Below are positions 8,327 to 17,974 of a stretch of 33,915 bases of DNA, piece by piece. The position numbers were made by a program, and so were the translations under genes. The DNA is from Candidatus Cloacimonadota bacterium. Its GTDB lineage: Bacteria > Cloacimonadota > Cloacimonadia > Cloacimonadales > TCS61. The stretch covers positions 1 to 33,915 of the forward strand of contig JAIPJH010000024.1 in assembly GCA_021734245.1 (NCBI GenBank), in the 5' to 3' direction. The notes beneath the pieces were generated by a model. That model saw nothing but the letters and a program-made list of their open reading frames with translations. It had not been told where the DNA came from and made no database searches. Every line of letters starts with the position of its first letter. Positions within the stretch are counted from its first letter, which is position 1.

Positions 8327-8931
8327 TCGCTTTTTTAGATGGAATTATCAGTCACAAAGAACCTGTTTTTGCTGTTTTAAATTGTGCCGGAGTTGGTTAT
8401 GAAGTGAATATTCCACTCAGCACCTACGACAAACTTCCCGAGATCGGAAAAAAAGTGAAACTTCATATTCATTATTCTTTCAACGAAATGGATGGTGTGC
8501 GGTTATTTGGTTTTATAAGCCAGGAAGAGAAAAATCTGTTCCGCAATCTGATAGCAATTTCCAAGATCGGGCCAAAACTTGCCCTGGCGATTCTGAGCGG
8601 ACTTCCTGTTAATGATTTGATGCGGGCAATTCAAGCTGGAGATGTCGGTTTGATCGCAACAATTCCCGGAATTGGCAAGAAATCTGCCGAAAGATTGATC
8701 ATCGAACTCAAAGATAAAGTTGGAAATATTTCTGCCGAATCTATTCTGATTTCCCAAGGTGATTCTTCCGATATCGTTACAGAAGCTGAATCTGCGCTCA
8801 TCACATTGGGTTATAAGCAATTTGAAGTAAGAAAGCAAATTTCCAAACTGATAAAAGAAAAAGATTATAAAACTTCCGAAGAAATTGTGAAAGCAACGAT
8901 TCGCTCTCTCTATAAAAAAAGCAGAAGGTAA
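8323..8931 (+). CDS. ruvA: Holliday junction branch migration protein RuvA
   Basis: The 202-residue protein binds four-way junctions and loads the RuvB motor. Domain I has the OB-fold pattern (GVGYEVNIPLSTYDKLP, YSFNEMDGVRLFGFIS), domain II carries two helix-hairpin-helix motifs (LIAISKIGPKLALAIL and LIATIPGIGKKSAERLIIEL), and the C-terminal RuvB-binding domain is present (ESALITLGYKQFEVRKQISKL). The ATG overlaps the ruvC stop. RuvB is not in this cluster; the next gene is rsmB, so the motor must be encoded elsewhere. Confidence 0.95.
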   Translation: MIAFLDGIISHKEPVFAVLNCAGVGYEVNIPLSTYDKLPEIGKKVKLHIHYSFNEMDGVRLFGFISQEEKNLFRNLIAISKIGPKLALAILSGLPVNDLMRAIQAGDVGLIATIPGIGKKSAERLIIELKDKVGNISAESILISQGDSSDIVTEAESALITLGYKQFEVRKQISKLIKEKDYKTSEEIVKATIRSLYKKSRR

Positions 8932-8946
8932 TATAAACTGTCTTCT

Positions 8947-10266
8947 ATGATAAACGTACGGTTAGAAGCTTATAAAATTATTTATAAAGTTATATCAAAA
9001 TCTATCTTTTCCGATAAATTATTGCAGCAGATGAGTAAAAAAATAAAATCTGCCGGAGAAGAATCTCAACTGCTTTATTTACTTGTGAAAGGTGTTATCA
9101 AGATGTACAAGAATCTTGATTATATCGCGTCTTTTCATACTGATAAAAATAAATGGCAAAACACAAATCTAAAATTTAAAATACTTATTTATATCGGACT
9201 TTATCAACTTATTTATACCGATAACATTCCTGAACATGCTGCAGTGAACGAGACAGTGGATACAGCAAAAAAACTGTTTGGAAGCAAAGTTGCCAACTTC
9301 GTTAATGCTGTGCTAAGGTCGTATCTTCGCTCCCCTGAATTTGCTTATCCCGAAGATCTCATTTCCAGATTGTCTATAAAATATTCTTTTCCCGAAGATA
9401 TTATTCAGAAATGGCTGGAATATTGGGGAGAAGATGATACTACAAAACTTTGTAAATATTACAATCAAGCGCCCAAGTTACACTTCAGAAGCAATCATCT
9501 GGCTACCGATCCTGATAAATTGAAGAAATATTTTGAAAGACGAAACATTCAAATTCACAAACATGAATTTTCGGAAAATATGTTTGTTACAGACCAGGCG
9601 ACAGCAGTTTTGAACGATGTGGCTTTCAGTGAAGGATATTTTTCTATTCAGGATACTTCTGCGGCTTTGGTTGTGGAACTTCTGGAGCCCAAAATGCATG
9701 AATCGATCTTAGACCTTTTTGCAGCACCTGGAGGAAAGGCAACTTACATATCGGAATTAATGGTTGATACCGGAGAATTAATCGCAGTAGATAAATTTCC
9801 CAACAAAATAAAGAAATTGAAGCAGGCGATGGAACGGCTGAAATTGACAAATATTACAGCTATTGCAGAAGATGCCTTCAATTATGGCCCTGTTGCTCCT
9901 GCATTCGACAAAGTTCTGCTGGATGTACCCTGTTCCGGCTGGGGAGTTTTTCAGAAAAAAGCTGAACTGCGCTGGCAGCAGAACCAGAATATCAAAAAAT
10001 TGCTAAAATTGCAGGAGAATGCCCTTAAAACCGGAGCTTCATTCGTCAAAGAAAATGGCTTTCTAATCTATAGTACCTGCACATTGAATCAAGAAGAAAA
10101 TGAACGTCAGATTGAAAAATTTCTTGCAAGAAATAAGATGTTCAAACTTATTCCAGCCAAGAATATTTTGAAAAGTGGCGTTACAGATAACGGCTATCTG
10201 AAAACGCTGCCCTTCAAACATAATATGGATGGTGCTTTTGCTGCCAAAATGCAAAAGATCGATTAA
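8947..10266 (+). CDS. rsmB: 16S rRNA (cytosine-967-C5)-methyltransferase RsmB
   Basis: The 439-residue enzyme has an N-terminal NusB-like RNA-binding domain (about 1-135, with NIPEHAAVNETVDTAKK and ANFVNAVLRS) and a C-terminal SAM-dependent methyltransferase domain. The SAM motif is LDLFAAPGGKA (256-265). The two cysteines of RNA m5C methyltransferases are present: Cys329 in DVPCSGWG and Cys378 in YSTCTLN. It should methylate C967 (E. coli numbering) of 16S rRNA. The region before the ATG has only a distant AGAAGG, so initiation may rely on coupling to ruvA, 15 bases upstream. It is followed by the PASTA gene with a 13-base gap. Confidence 0.92.
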   Translation: MINVRLEAYKIIYKVISKSIFSDKLLQQMSKKIKSAGEESQLLYLLVKGVIKMYKNLDYIASFHTDKNKWQNTNLKFKILIYIGLYQLIYTDNIPEHAAVNETVDTAKKLFGSKVANFVNAVLRSYLRSPEFAYPEDLISRLSIKYSFPEDIIQKWLEYWGEDDTTKLCKYYNQAPKLHFRSNHLATDPDKLKKYFERRNIQIHKHEFSENMFVTDQATAVLNDVAFSEGYFSIQDTSAALVVELLEPKMHESILDLFAAPGGKATYISELMVDTGELIAVDKFPNKIKKLKQAMERLKLTNITAIAEDAFNYGPVAPAFDKVLLDVPCSGWGVFQKKAELRWQQNQNIKKLLKLQENALKTGASFVKENGFLIYSTCTLNQEENERQIEKFLARNKMFKLIPAKNILKSGVTDNGYLKTLPFKHNMDGAFAAKMQKID

Positions 10267-10279
10267 GGAGATTTATTAG

Positions 10280-10858
10280 ATGAAGAAAAAAATACAATCA
10301 TTCTTTATAGCAGTTTCTATCTTAGTTGTCATATTTATTGCAGGTTTCTTTTTGATCAATTTTGTGATGAAGCTTATTGTGGGGCATGGTAATGAAGTAA
10401 AAGTTCCCAACCTTGTAAATATGAATTACAATGTGGCACAAAAGCTTTGTAATGAGAACAATCTCTATCTGCATGAAGCAGAAGTGGTTAACAATGACGA
10501 GGTAGAAAAGGGACATATCATCTCTCAAAATCCTCATCCGAATATTATGACCAAAAGATTTAGAACGGTCGATGTGGTGGTCAGTAACGGCCCGGAAATG
10601 GTTAGAATTCCATTCCTGTATAATTTAACTGTAGTAGAGGCTAAACTAAAATTGGAGAATGCCGGTCTGAATTTAGGCAAAAAGATCTATCGCTATTCCG
10701 ACGATGTGGAAGAAGGAAAAGTAGTGTATTCTCAACCAATTGCCGATGAACTTATTGCCAAAAGAAGTCAGGTCGATGTTATTGTGAGCCTTGGAAAATA
10801 CTCTTCCTCTTCTTCATCCAATAATAAATGGAAGAACCTGCTTCAGGGCGAAGATTAA
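10280..10858 (+). CDS. Single-pass membrane protein with two PASTA domains, no kinase
   Basis: The 192-residue protein has a basic N-terminus, one transmembrane segment (about 9-34, SILVVIFIAGFFLINFVM) and two periplasmic PASTA repeats. The first opens with VKVPNLVNMNYNVAQKLCNE (about 40-103), the second with VRIPFLYNLTVVEAKLKLEN (about 108-172); each ends with a VDVVVSNG/VDVIVSLG strand. PASTA domains usually sit on Ser/Thr kinases or penicillin-binding proteins and sense cell-wall material, but neither partner domain is present. A serine-rich stretch (SSSSSS) lies near the C-terminus. AAGGAG overlaps the rsmB stop, so it is the last gene of the yebC-ruvC-ruvA-rsmB unit. A cell-envelope role is inferred from the fold only. 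Confidence 0.88.
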   Translation: MKKKIQSFFIAVSILVVIFIAGFFLINFVMKLIVGHGNEVKVPNLVNMNYNVAQKLCNENNLYLHEAEVVNNDEVEKGHIISQNPHPNIMTKRFRTVDVVVSNGPEMVRIPFLYNLTVVEAKLKLENAGLNLGKKIYRYSDDVEEGKVVYSQPIADELIAKRSQVDVIVSLGKYSSSSSSNNKWKNLLQGED

Positions 10859-10874
10859 AAAGCAATTTAATCGA

Positions 10875-11088
10875 AAGAATTCGTCGACGCTTGCGTCGGG
10901 GTTTTCCAAATTTTCTCCCCTGTTTGAGGGGAGATGCCGAAGGCAGAGGGGTAAATATCTAAGAATTCTTCGACGCTCTGCGTCGTGGTTTCCAACTTTC
11001 CTCCTCTGTATATGTCGTTTTAGCAAAGCAAAACGTCACTGAACATCAGCCTTTTCTATAGGGGAGATGCCGAAGGCAGAGGGGTAAA
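10875..11088. repeat. Two tandem copies of a composite palindromic repeat
   Basis: Each copy starts with AAGAATTC, then a CGACGC...GCGTCG hairpin (10885-10898 and 10971-10985), then TTTCCAA and a TCTCC-type block, and ends with a 29-base block identical in both copies (10927-10955 and 11060-11088; core GGGGAGATGCCGAAGGCAG). In the first copy CTCCCCT (10915-10921) pairs with AGGGGAG (10927-10933). The second copy is longer because about 50 bases, including a GTTTTAGC/GCAAAAC hairpin near 11014-11032, are inserted in it. A related element occurs in inverted orientation at 33711-33752. Confidence 0.75.
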
Positions 11089-11120
11089 GAATTTTCTTTA
11101 TTCAATAAAAATTTCGAACA

Positions 11121-11152
11121 AAAATCACCCTTATTCCGGGTGGTTTTTTATT
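11121..11152 (+). terminator. Rho-independent terminator upstream of gyrB
   Basis: AAAATCACCC (11121-11130) pairs with GGGTGGTTTT (11138-11147), a 10 bp stem with one G-T pair and a 7-base loop, followed by a T-rich run. It probably ends the yebC-to-PASTA transcript. Confidence 0.85.
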
Positions 11153-11260
11153 GTTTTTAAAATATGAAACGCTATCTGCTTGAAATAAAACAACTTACAG
11201 CGCTAATAATTTACTCAAAAATTTGACAGAAGTTTTCGTAACTTTTTGCAAATAAAAAAG

Positions 11261-11289
11261 TTGACACATATTCACCGAAAATCTAAATA
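11261..11289 (+). promoter_or_regulatory. Sigma-70-type promoter of gyrB-gyrA
   Basis: TTGACA (11261-11266) is followed after exactly 17 bases by TAAATA (11284-11289), about 60 bases before the gyrB ATG. A second TTGACA at 11223-11228 has no good -10. The leader is extremely AT-rich and has an ATTAATTA/TAATTAAT inverted repeat (11295-11302, 11317-11324) with a TATAAT at 11312-11317, which could be an additional -10-like element. Confidence 0.65.
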
Positions 11290-11332
11290 GACACATTAAT
11301 TAATTATATATTATAATAATTAATAAGTCTAA

Positions 11333-13246
<1,914 letters not shown>

Positions 13247-13247
13247 T

Positions 13248-13253
13248 GGGGGA
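13248..13253 (+). promoter_or_regulatory. Ribosome binding site that fixes the gyrA start
   Basis: GGGGGA (13248-13253 region) lies directly after the gyrB stop and 3-4 bases before ATG at 13257. It supports that ATG over the in-frame upstream start at 13239, which would overlap gyrB. Confidence 0.6.
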
Positions 13254-13256
13254 ATT

Positions 13257-15950
13257 ATGATACATGATAGATCGAGAATTGAACTTATAGAAATAGAAGA
13301 TGTTTTAAAGAAAGCTTATCTGGAATATTCCATGAGCGTGATCGTGTCACGTGCTCTTCCAGATGTGCGTGACGGTTTGAAGCCTTCTCAACGTAGAATT
13401 TTGTATGCAATGAATGAATTGAACCTGACTCCGGGAAGAGGATTTAGAAAATGTGCAAAGATCGCCGGTGATACTTCCGGTAATTATCACCCTCATGGTG
13501 AACAGGTCATCTATCCTACGATGGTTCGTATGGCTCAACCCTGGAGTTTACGCTACATGCTGGTAGATGGACAGGGAAACTTTGGTTCCCAGGATGGAGA
13601 TCCACCTGCTGCTATGCGTTACACAGAAGCCAGATTACAAAAAGCTTCTGTAGATCTGATGGAGGATCTGGATAAGGAAACGGTTGATTTCCAGACTAAC
13701 TACGACGATACACGCCAGGAACCTACTGTATTCCCATCTAAATTTCCCAACTTGATGGTAAATGGTTCTTCTGGTATTGCTGTAGGAATGGCAACGAATA
13801 TGGCTCCTCACAACGTTTCTGAAGTTTGTGACGGAATCATAGCTTATATCGAAAATCCAGATATGGAAGCAATGGACTTTTTGAAGTACATAAAAGGACC
13901 GGATTTCCCAACTGGTGGCTACATCATTGGCAAACAGGGAATAAAAGATTATTTCCAGACAGGTCATGGCCGTGTGATAATGCGCGGAAAAGCAGCTGTG
14001 GAAACTAAAAACAATGGAATGGAAATGATAGTTATCACCGAGATTCCATACATGTTGAACAAAACTCTTCTCATTGATAAAATTGTTAGTCTTGTTAAAG
14101 ATAAAAAAGTAGAAGGTATCAGCGACATACGAGATGAATCGGGTCGTCAGGGAATGCGACTTGTAATTACAGTAAAAAGGAATGCAGAAGCAAGTACCGT
14201 TCTCAATAAACTTTATAAATATTCTCAATTGCAGACCAGTTTCAGCGTCAATAATCGAGCTCTGGTTGGTGGAATTCCTCAAGTGATAAATATAAAAGAT
14301 ATGGTTCAGAATTTTGTAGATTTCCGTCATGAGGTTGTGGTTCGCCGTACTCAGTATGAATTGAAAAATGCTGAACACCGTTTACATATTTTGGAAGGTT
14401 ACAGAATAGCCTTGGATAATATCGACGATATCATCAAAACGATCCGAGCTTCCAAAACTACAACCGAAGCCAGTGAAAATCTCCAGGAAAAATTTAAATT
14501 AAGTGAAATCCAGGCAAAAGCAATCCTGGATATGAGATTGCAGAAATTAACTGGATTAGAAAGAGAAAAGGTAGAAGAAGAATACAATAAACTGGTCAAG
14601 TTTGTAGCAAAACTGAAAAACATTTTAGAAAAAAAACATCTCAGAATGAATATAATCAAACGAGAAACAAACGAGATAAAAGAAAAATACAAAGATCTCA
14701 GACGCACAACGATCCTGGAAGGTAATGCCGATATCGATACTGAAGATATGATAGCTGATGAAGAAATGGTGGTAACGATTTCTCATAGTGGATACATCAA
14801 GCGTCTTCCTATTGCTACTTATAGAAAACAGGGAAGAGGTGGAAAGGGTCTTGCTGGTTCAAACTTGAAAGATGATGATTTTGTGGAAAGTATATTTGTA
14901 GCATCTACTCACGCTTATATTCTGTTCTTTACAAACTTTGGAAAATGCTATTGGCTCAAAGTTCATCGCATTCCAAATGTAGGTAGATTGGCTCGTGGTA
15001 AAGCGATCGTTAACTTGCTGCAACTGGAAAAAGATGAGAAGATCGAAGCTTTTGTAACAGCTCGTGATTTTGAGCAACCGCATTATGTAACGATGGTTAC
15101 CAAAAAAGGAACTGTGAAGAAATCAGAATTGAATGCTTTTTCTCGTCCCAGAGTAAATGGAATTATTGCCATCAAGCTTATTGAAGGTGATCGTTTGATC
15201 GATGCCAAGATCACGGAAGGTGATAACGATATTTTACTTGCCACAAGTCATGGATATGCAAACCGTTTCCATGAATCTGATGCACGCAGCATGGGAAGAA
15301 ATTCTCAAGGAGTTCGCGGAATCAGATTGCGAGAAGGTGATGAAGTTGTTTCGATGGTTGTCATCAAGCGTGAAGGAACTCTGCTTGCAATAAGTGAGAA
15401 TGGATATGGAAAACGTACCGAGATCAGTGATTATAAAGTAACCAAACGCGGCAGCAAAGGTGTGATAACCCTGAAAACTACAAAACGAAATGGCAACCTG
15501 GTTGCTCTGCTGGAAGTTGTAGATAATGATGATTTGATGATCGTAACCAGAGAAGGAATGATCATTCGTCAGGCGGTGGATCGCATTTCTGTTATCGGTC
15601 GAAATACCCAGGGTGTCAAATTGATCGGATTGAATAAAGGAGATCAGGTATACGATCTGGCACGCATCTTCGCTGAAGATGAAGAGGAAGAAGAAATCCT
15701 GGAAAATGTATTTGAAACTGATAAAGAAGCTACCGACTCTGAAGAAACAACAGAAGAAACAACCAGTGATGATAGTGCTGAAGAATCAGATATGGAAGAA
15801 GACGAACTGATTGATTCAGAAGAAGATAAAGAAACAGAACCTGAAGAAGATTCTGAAGAATCAGATGAAACTGAGGAAGAAAAACCAAAGAAAAGAGGTC
15901 GAAAACCAAAAAATGAAGAGCTGACTCTGGATTTTGACCTTGACGAATAA
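13257..15950 (+). CDS. gyrA: DNA gyrase subunit A with long acidic C-terminal tail
   Basis: The 897-residue subunit cuts and passes DNA. Catalytic Tyr122 lies in [10 protein letters not shown], and the numbering of the N-terminal part matches E. coli exactly. The beta-pinwheel has a GyrA box at 525-531 (QGRGGKG), which distinguishes GyrA from ParC. In the quinolone region E. coli has GDSAVYD with Ser83 and Asp87; here the segment is GEQVIYP, with Gln83 and Pro87. From about 804 the protein ends in a tail in which more than half of the first 70 residues are Glu or Asp, followed by KKRGRKPK, an AT-hook-like basic patch, and a last acidic stretch. The start at 13257 follows a GGGGGA site. A strong hairpin lies 30 bases after the stop. 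Confidence 0.97.
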   Translation: MIHDRSRIELIEIEDVLKKAYLEYSMSVIVSRALPDVRDGLKPSQRRILYAMNELNLTPGRGFRKCAKIAGDTSGNYHPHGEQVIYPTMVRMAQPWSLRYMLVDGQGNFGSQDGDPPAAMRYTEARLQKASVDLMEDLDKETVDFQTNYDDTRQEPTVFPSKFPNLMVNGSSGIAVGMATNMAPHNVSEVCDGIIAYIENPDMEAMDFLKYIKGPDFPTGGYIIGKQGIKDYFQTGHGRVIMRGKAAVETKNNGMEMIVITEIPYMLNKTLLIDKIVSLVKDKKVEGISDIRDESGRQGMRLVITVKRNAEASTVLNKLYKYSQLQTSFSVNNRALVGGIPQVINIKDMVQNFVDFRHEVVVRRTQYELKNAEHRLHILEGYRIALDNIDDIIKTIRASKTTTEASENLQEKFKLSEIQAKAILDMRLQKLTGLEREKVEEEYNKLVKFVAKLKNILEKKHLRMNIIKRETNEIKEKYKDLRRTTILEGNADIDTEDMIADEEMVVTISHSGYIKRLPIATYRKQGRGGKGLAGSNLKDDDFVESIFVASTHAYILFFTNFGKCYWLKVHRIPNVGRLARGKAIVNLLQLEKDEKIEAFVTARDFEQPHYVTMVTKKGTVKKSELNAFSRPRVNGIIAIKLIEGDRLIDAKITEGDNDILLATSHGYANRFHESDARSMGRNSQGVRGIRLREGDEVVSMVVIKREGTLLAISENGYGKRTEISDYKVTKRGSKGVITLKTTKRNGNLVALLEVVDNDDLMIVTREGMIIRQAVDRISVIGRNTQGVKLIGLNKGDQVYDLARIFAEDEEEEEILENVFETDKEATDSEETTEETTSDDSAEESDMEEDELIDSEEDKETEPEEDSEESDETEEEKPKKRGRKPKNEELTLDFDLDE

Positions 15951-15980
15951 TTAGCCGATATTAGATTTCTGAACAATAAA

Positions 15981-16008
15981 GTAGAGGTGATGATTTGATC
16001 ACCTCTAC
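15981..16008 (+). terminator. Perfect 11 bp hairpin after gyrA
   Basis: GTAGAGGTGAT (15981-15991) and ATCACCTCTAC (15998-16008) form an 11 bp perfect stem with a 6-base loop, 30 bases after the gyrA stop. There is no clean T run after it, so it may be a terminator without a tail or an RNA-stabilising hairpin. Confidence 0.6.
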
Positions 16009-16038
16009 TTGTATTCAATGAAAAAAAAGGAAATGGCT

Positions 16039-16668
16039 ATGCACAAGAAAATGTTTTTTGCCGTCGCATTGGGAATTTTGAGTATTGTATTTTCTTCCTG
16101 CTCAATAAAATATGTCCCCATCCAATCTGCAGATATTTCCATTACAGACGATTTTGCCGTCCTGAAAAAAAAGGACATTACTTTTGCTGTCGAAAACAAA
16201 TACTGGATCAAAGATCCACAGAATTTGACCGATTATTTCACAACTTTTTTTGTCTCGATCAAGAATAATACTGATCGAAGAATTGAGATTAATGAAGCAG
16301 ATATCGTACTTCTGGATGAATATGAAAACCAATATGATGTAGTTTCATTAGATTATATCGAAAATCTACTTCTGCCGAAACAGATAGAATTTTTGTACAT
16401 CGATACCATAGAACAAACGGATGGTGAAGATTCCGATAGACTGCAAATGCTGGAAAAACAGAAAGATACATTAGAAAAGTGGCGAGAATCAAAGAAGAAC
16501 CTGATCACTTATTCTCTGCATTTTGGCACTCTTCATCCAGGAGCTCAAAAATCAGGATTCATTTTCTTTCCAAAATTATCATCCAAAAATAATAAATGTA
16601 AGATCATTTTTAGAGACAACACGATTGAATTTATACGTCAGGATGTTAAAAAGAAGCAGGAAAAATAG
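16039..16668 (+). CDS. Predicted lipoprotein of unknown function
   Basis: From the ATG at 16039 the protein is 209 residues and begins MHKKMFFAVALGILSIVFSS followed by Cys21, a lipoprotein signal with a SSC lipobox. Earlier starts at 16009 (TTG), 16018 and 16033 are in frame, but 16039 has AAAAGGAA at a better distance and gives a normal signal-peptide length. The mature part has alternating beta-like segments (VENKYW, FFVSIKNNTDRRIEINEADIVLLDE) resembling a small immunoglobulin-like fold, then a charged helix, and SLHFGTLHPGAQKSGFIFFPKL near the end. I do not recognise the family. It should sit on the periplasmic face of a membrane. It follows gyrA after a hairpin, so it may have its own promoter. 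Confidence 0.75.
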   Translation: MHKKMFFAVALGILSIVFSSCSIKYVPIQSADISITDDFAVLKKKDITFAVENKYWIKDPQNLTDYFTTFFVSIKNNTDRRIEINEADIVLLDEYENQYDVVSLDYIENLLLPKQIEFLYIDTIEQTDGEDSDRLQMLEKQKDTLEKWRESKKNLITYSLHFGTLHPGAQKSGFIFFPKLSSKNNKCKIIFRDNTIEFIRQDVKKKQEK

Positions 16669-16711
16669 TGTTCGTGGTTGGACTAAACTTGTCCCGAACT
16701 TAGCGTAGGGA

Positions 16712-16774
16712 TCACCATGACACATTTTATTAACAGTACAAACTTAGTGTCATCCTGAGCGGAGTCGAAGGATG
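16712..16774. repeat. Palindromic repeat just before the CDF-like gene
   Basis: TCACCATGACAC (16712-16723) and GTGTCATCCTGA (16747-16758) are inverted copies with one mismatch in 12. The right half continues as GAGCGGAGTCGAAGGATG to 16774 and matches, inverted, the core found inside the sorting domain at 4241-4264. The element ends 11 bases before the next start codon and supplies its only AAGGA sequence. Confidence 0.65.
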
Positions 16775-16785
16775 CAAAGCATAAG

Positions 16786-17664
16786 ATGAACACAAAAGCA
16801 ACTAAAAAATCATCAGTAGCCAAAGTCGGTGTGATTACCGGCGGAACAGCCTTTGTGCTTACGGTTTTCTTGGGAATCACTGCCAATTCTCTGGCTTTGT
16901 GGGCAGATTGCGCAGCTACTTTTCTGGATTTTATGGCAGTTTTCATTGCCTGGCAGGGTTTTAAAAAAGTAGAAACTCAATCAACCGAAAAATTCAATTA
17001 CGGCTACGGCAAATTTGAGAGCTTCTCCAGTTTGGGAATGTCAATTTTAATGATTATCTCATTTGTCTGCATCATGATAATTGCTCTTATTCGTTTCAGC
17101 AATCCAGTTGCAGTTACTGGAATGGGAGTTGTCATTGGTATGGGAGCTCACACGATTTTTGGCGTGATAAATGGAAGTCTGTTTTTCAAAAGTATTCAAC
17201 TTGATAAGCAGGATAAATCTTCTCTCAGTTCTGCTCAACGCAGGATGTATCTTGTAAAGTTCAGTGCCAATATTTTAATGGTGGCAACTTTGATCTTATC
17301 TTATTTCCTGCATCAATATAAATGGGCAATGTATGCAGATCCTGTTACTGCCACAATTATTGCTTTGATGATACTTTCCAATGCTACAAAAATCTTCAAA
17401 CATTCCAGTCGCGATCTTTTAGATTATGCTCTGGAAGAACAGTCACAACTACTTATTTTACGTTCACTGGCAAACCATTTTGATCGTTATGAAAATATCA
17501 AAGACATCAGAACACGTGCTTCCGGTGGAAAGATCTACGTGGAAATATTCCTGGAATTTGATGGTAATCTGAAACATTCTGAAGTCATGGAAACGGTCAA
17601 TTCCATGCAGAATGAAATCACAGAATTACTTAATTGTGATGAGGTGCTGATAATACCAGTTTAA
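16786..17664 (+). CDS. Cation diffusion facilitator-like membrane transporter with degenerate metal site
   Basis: The 292-residue protein has the CDF layout: about six hydrophobic segments between residues 12 and 205, the conserved NYGYGKFES after the second segment, MYADPVTATIIALMIL for the last one, and a C-terminal cytoplasmic domain (about 210-292) with RTRASGGKIYVEIFLEFD. CDF proteins export Zn, Fe or Mn by proton exchange. The transport site normally has His/Asp plus Asp in the second segment and His plus Asp in the fifth. By eye the second segment (WADCAATFLD, 39-48) keeps one Asp but has Ala at the first ligand, and the fifth (VKFSANILM, 157-165) has Lys158 and Asn162. Substrate is therefore uncertain. 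The ATG is preceded only by a repeat-borne AAGGA. Confidence 0.82.
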   Translation: MNTKATKKSSVAKVGVITGGTAFVLTVFLGITANSLALWADCAATFLDFMAVFIAWQGFKKVETQSTEKFNYGYGKFESFSSLGMSILMIISFVCIMIIALIRFSNPVAVTGMGVVIGMGAHTIFGVINGSLFFKSIQLDKQDKSSLSSAQRRMYLVKFSANILMVATLILSYFLHQYKWAMYADPVTATIIALMILSNATKIFKHSSRDLLDYALEEQSQLLILRSLANHFDRYENIKDIRTRASGGKIYVEIFLEFDGNLKHSEVMETVNSMQNEITELLNCDEVLIIPV

Positions 17665-17770
17665 ACTTCCCAATGTGCAAAGCTCTTCGGAATGTTTAAA
17701 TTGCTAATTTCAAAATTTAAAAAAATTTTGAACAAGAAATAGAAATGTAAGATATAAAATTGCTACAAAA

Positions 17771-17819
17771 TCTCATTTCTCATCTCTCATCTCTCATTTC
17801 TCATTTCTCATTTCTCATC
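17771..17819. repeat. Tandem heptamer array, seven copies of TCTCATY
   Basis: Seven uninterrupted 7-base units run from 17771 to 17819, four TCTCATT and three TCTCATC, in the order T-C-C-T-T-T-C for the last base. The array is purely intergenic, and its copy number could vary between strains. Confidence 0.9.
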
Positions 17820-17839
17820 TCTTAAATCCCCAAATCAAT

Positions 17840-17886
17840 AAACATCAACATTCGGAAGAGCTACGCACATTCCGAAGTTGATGTTT
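17840..17886. repeat. Long hairpin with one bulge upstream of aspS
   Basis: AAACATCAACATTCGGAA (17840-17857) pairs with TTCCGAAGTTGATGTTT (17870-17886) across 17 base pairs with a single bulged base and a 12-base loop containing GAGCTACGCACA. The segment AATGTGCAAAGCTCTTC near 17673-17689 resembles the inverted strand of the loop and arm, suggesting two diverged copies of one element. Confidence 0.8.
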
Positions 17887-17974
17887 GCAAACAGGATGTT
17901 TGCCTTACTTGACAAAATAAGCTTCACATTAAATCTCGCATTCTTAATAAATTATAAAAATATAAGAGGATAAA

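Larger units (their letters stand above)
17665..17974. other. Intergenic region with heptamer array between inverted element copies
   Basis: The 310 bases contain no gene that I can support. They hold a partial repeat element near 17668-17697, a tandem heptamer array (17771-17819), a long hairpin (17840-17886) related to the first element, and an AT-rich leader to aspS. TTGACA occurs at 17909-17914, but the -10 at normal spacing is poor. Confidence 0.65.

Noticed and set aside
8932-10266. A ruvB gene in the ruvCA cluster
   Set aside because: The gene after ruvA is clearly rsmB; no RuvB motor motifs occur in the window.
10791-11042. Open frames on both strands between the PASTA gene and gyrB
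   Set aside because: They follow the composite palindromic repeats and resemble no protein.
11295-11324. Riboswitch-like leader of gyrB
   Set aside because: The inverted repeat is only A and T, with no conserved core; it is better seen as AT-rich promoter DNA.
16683-16946. Minus-strand open frame containing SFDSAQDDTKF
   Set aside because: This peptide comes from the palindromic repeat and the frame overlaps the start of the CDF-like gene.
17771-17819. Possible CRISPR array
   Set aside because: The 7-base units are directly joined without spacers and no cas gene is present.
17909-17937. TTGACA promoter for aspS
   Set aside because: At 17 bases spacing the -10 would be AATCTC; TTAAAT fits only at 14 bases.
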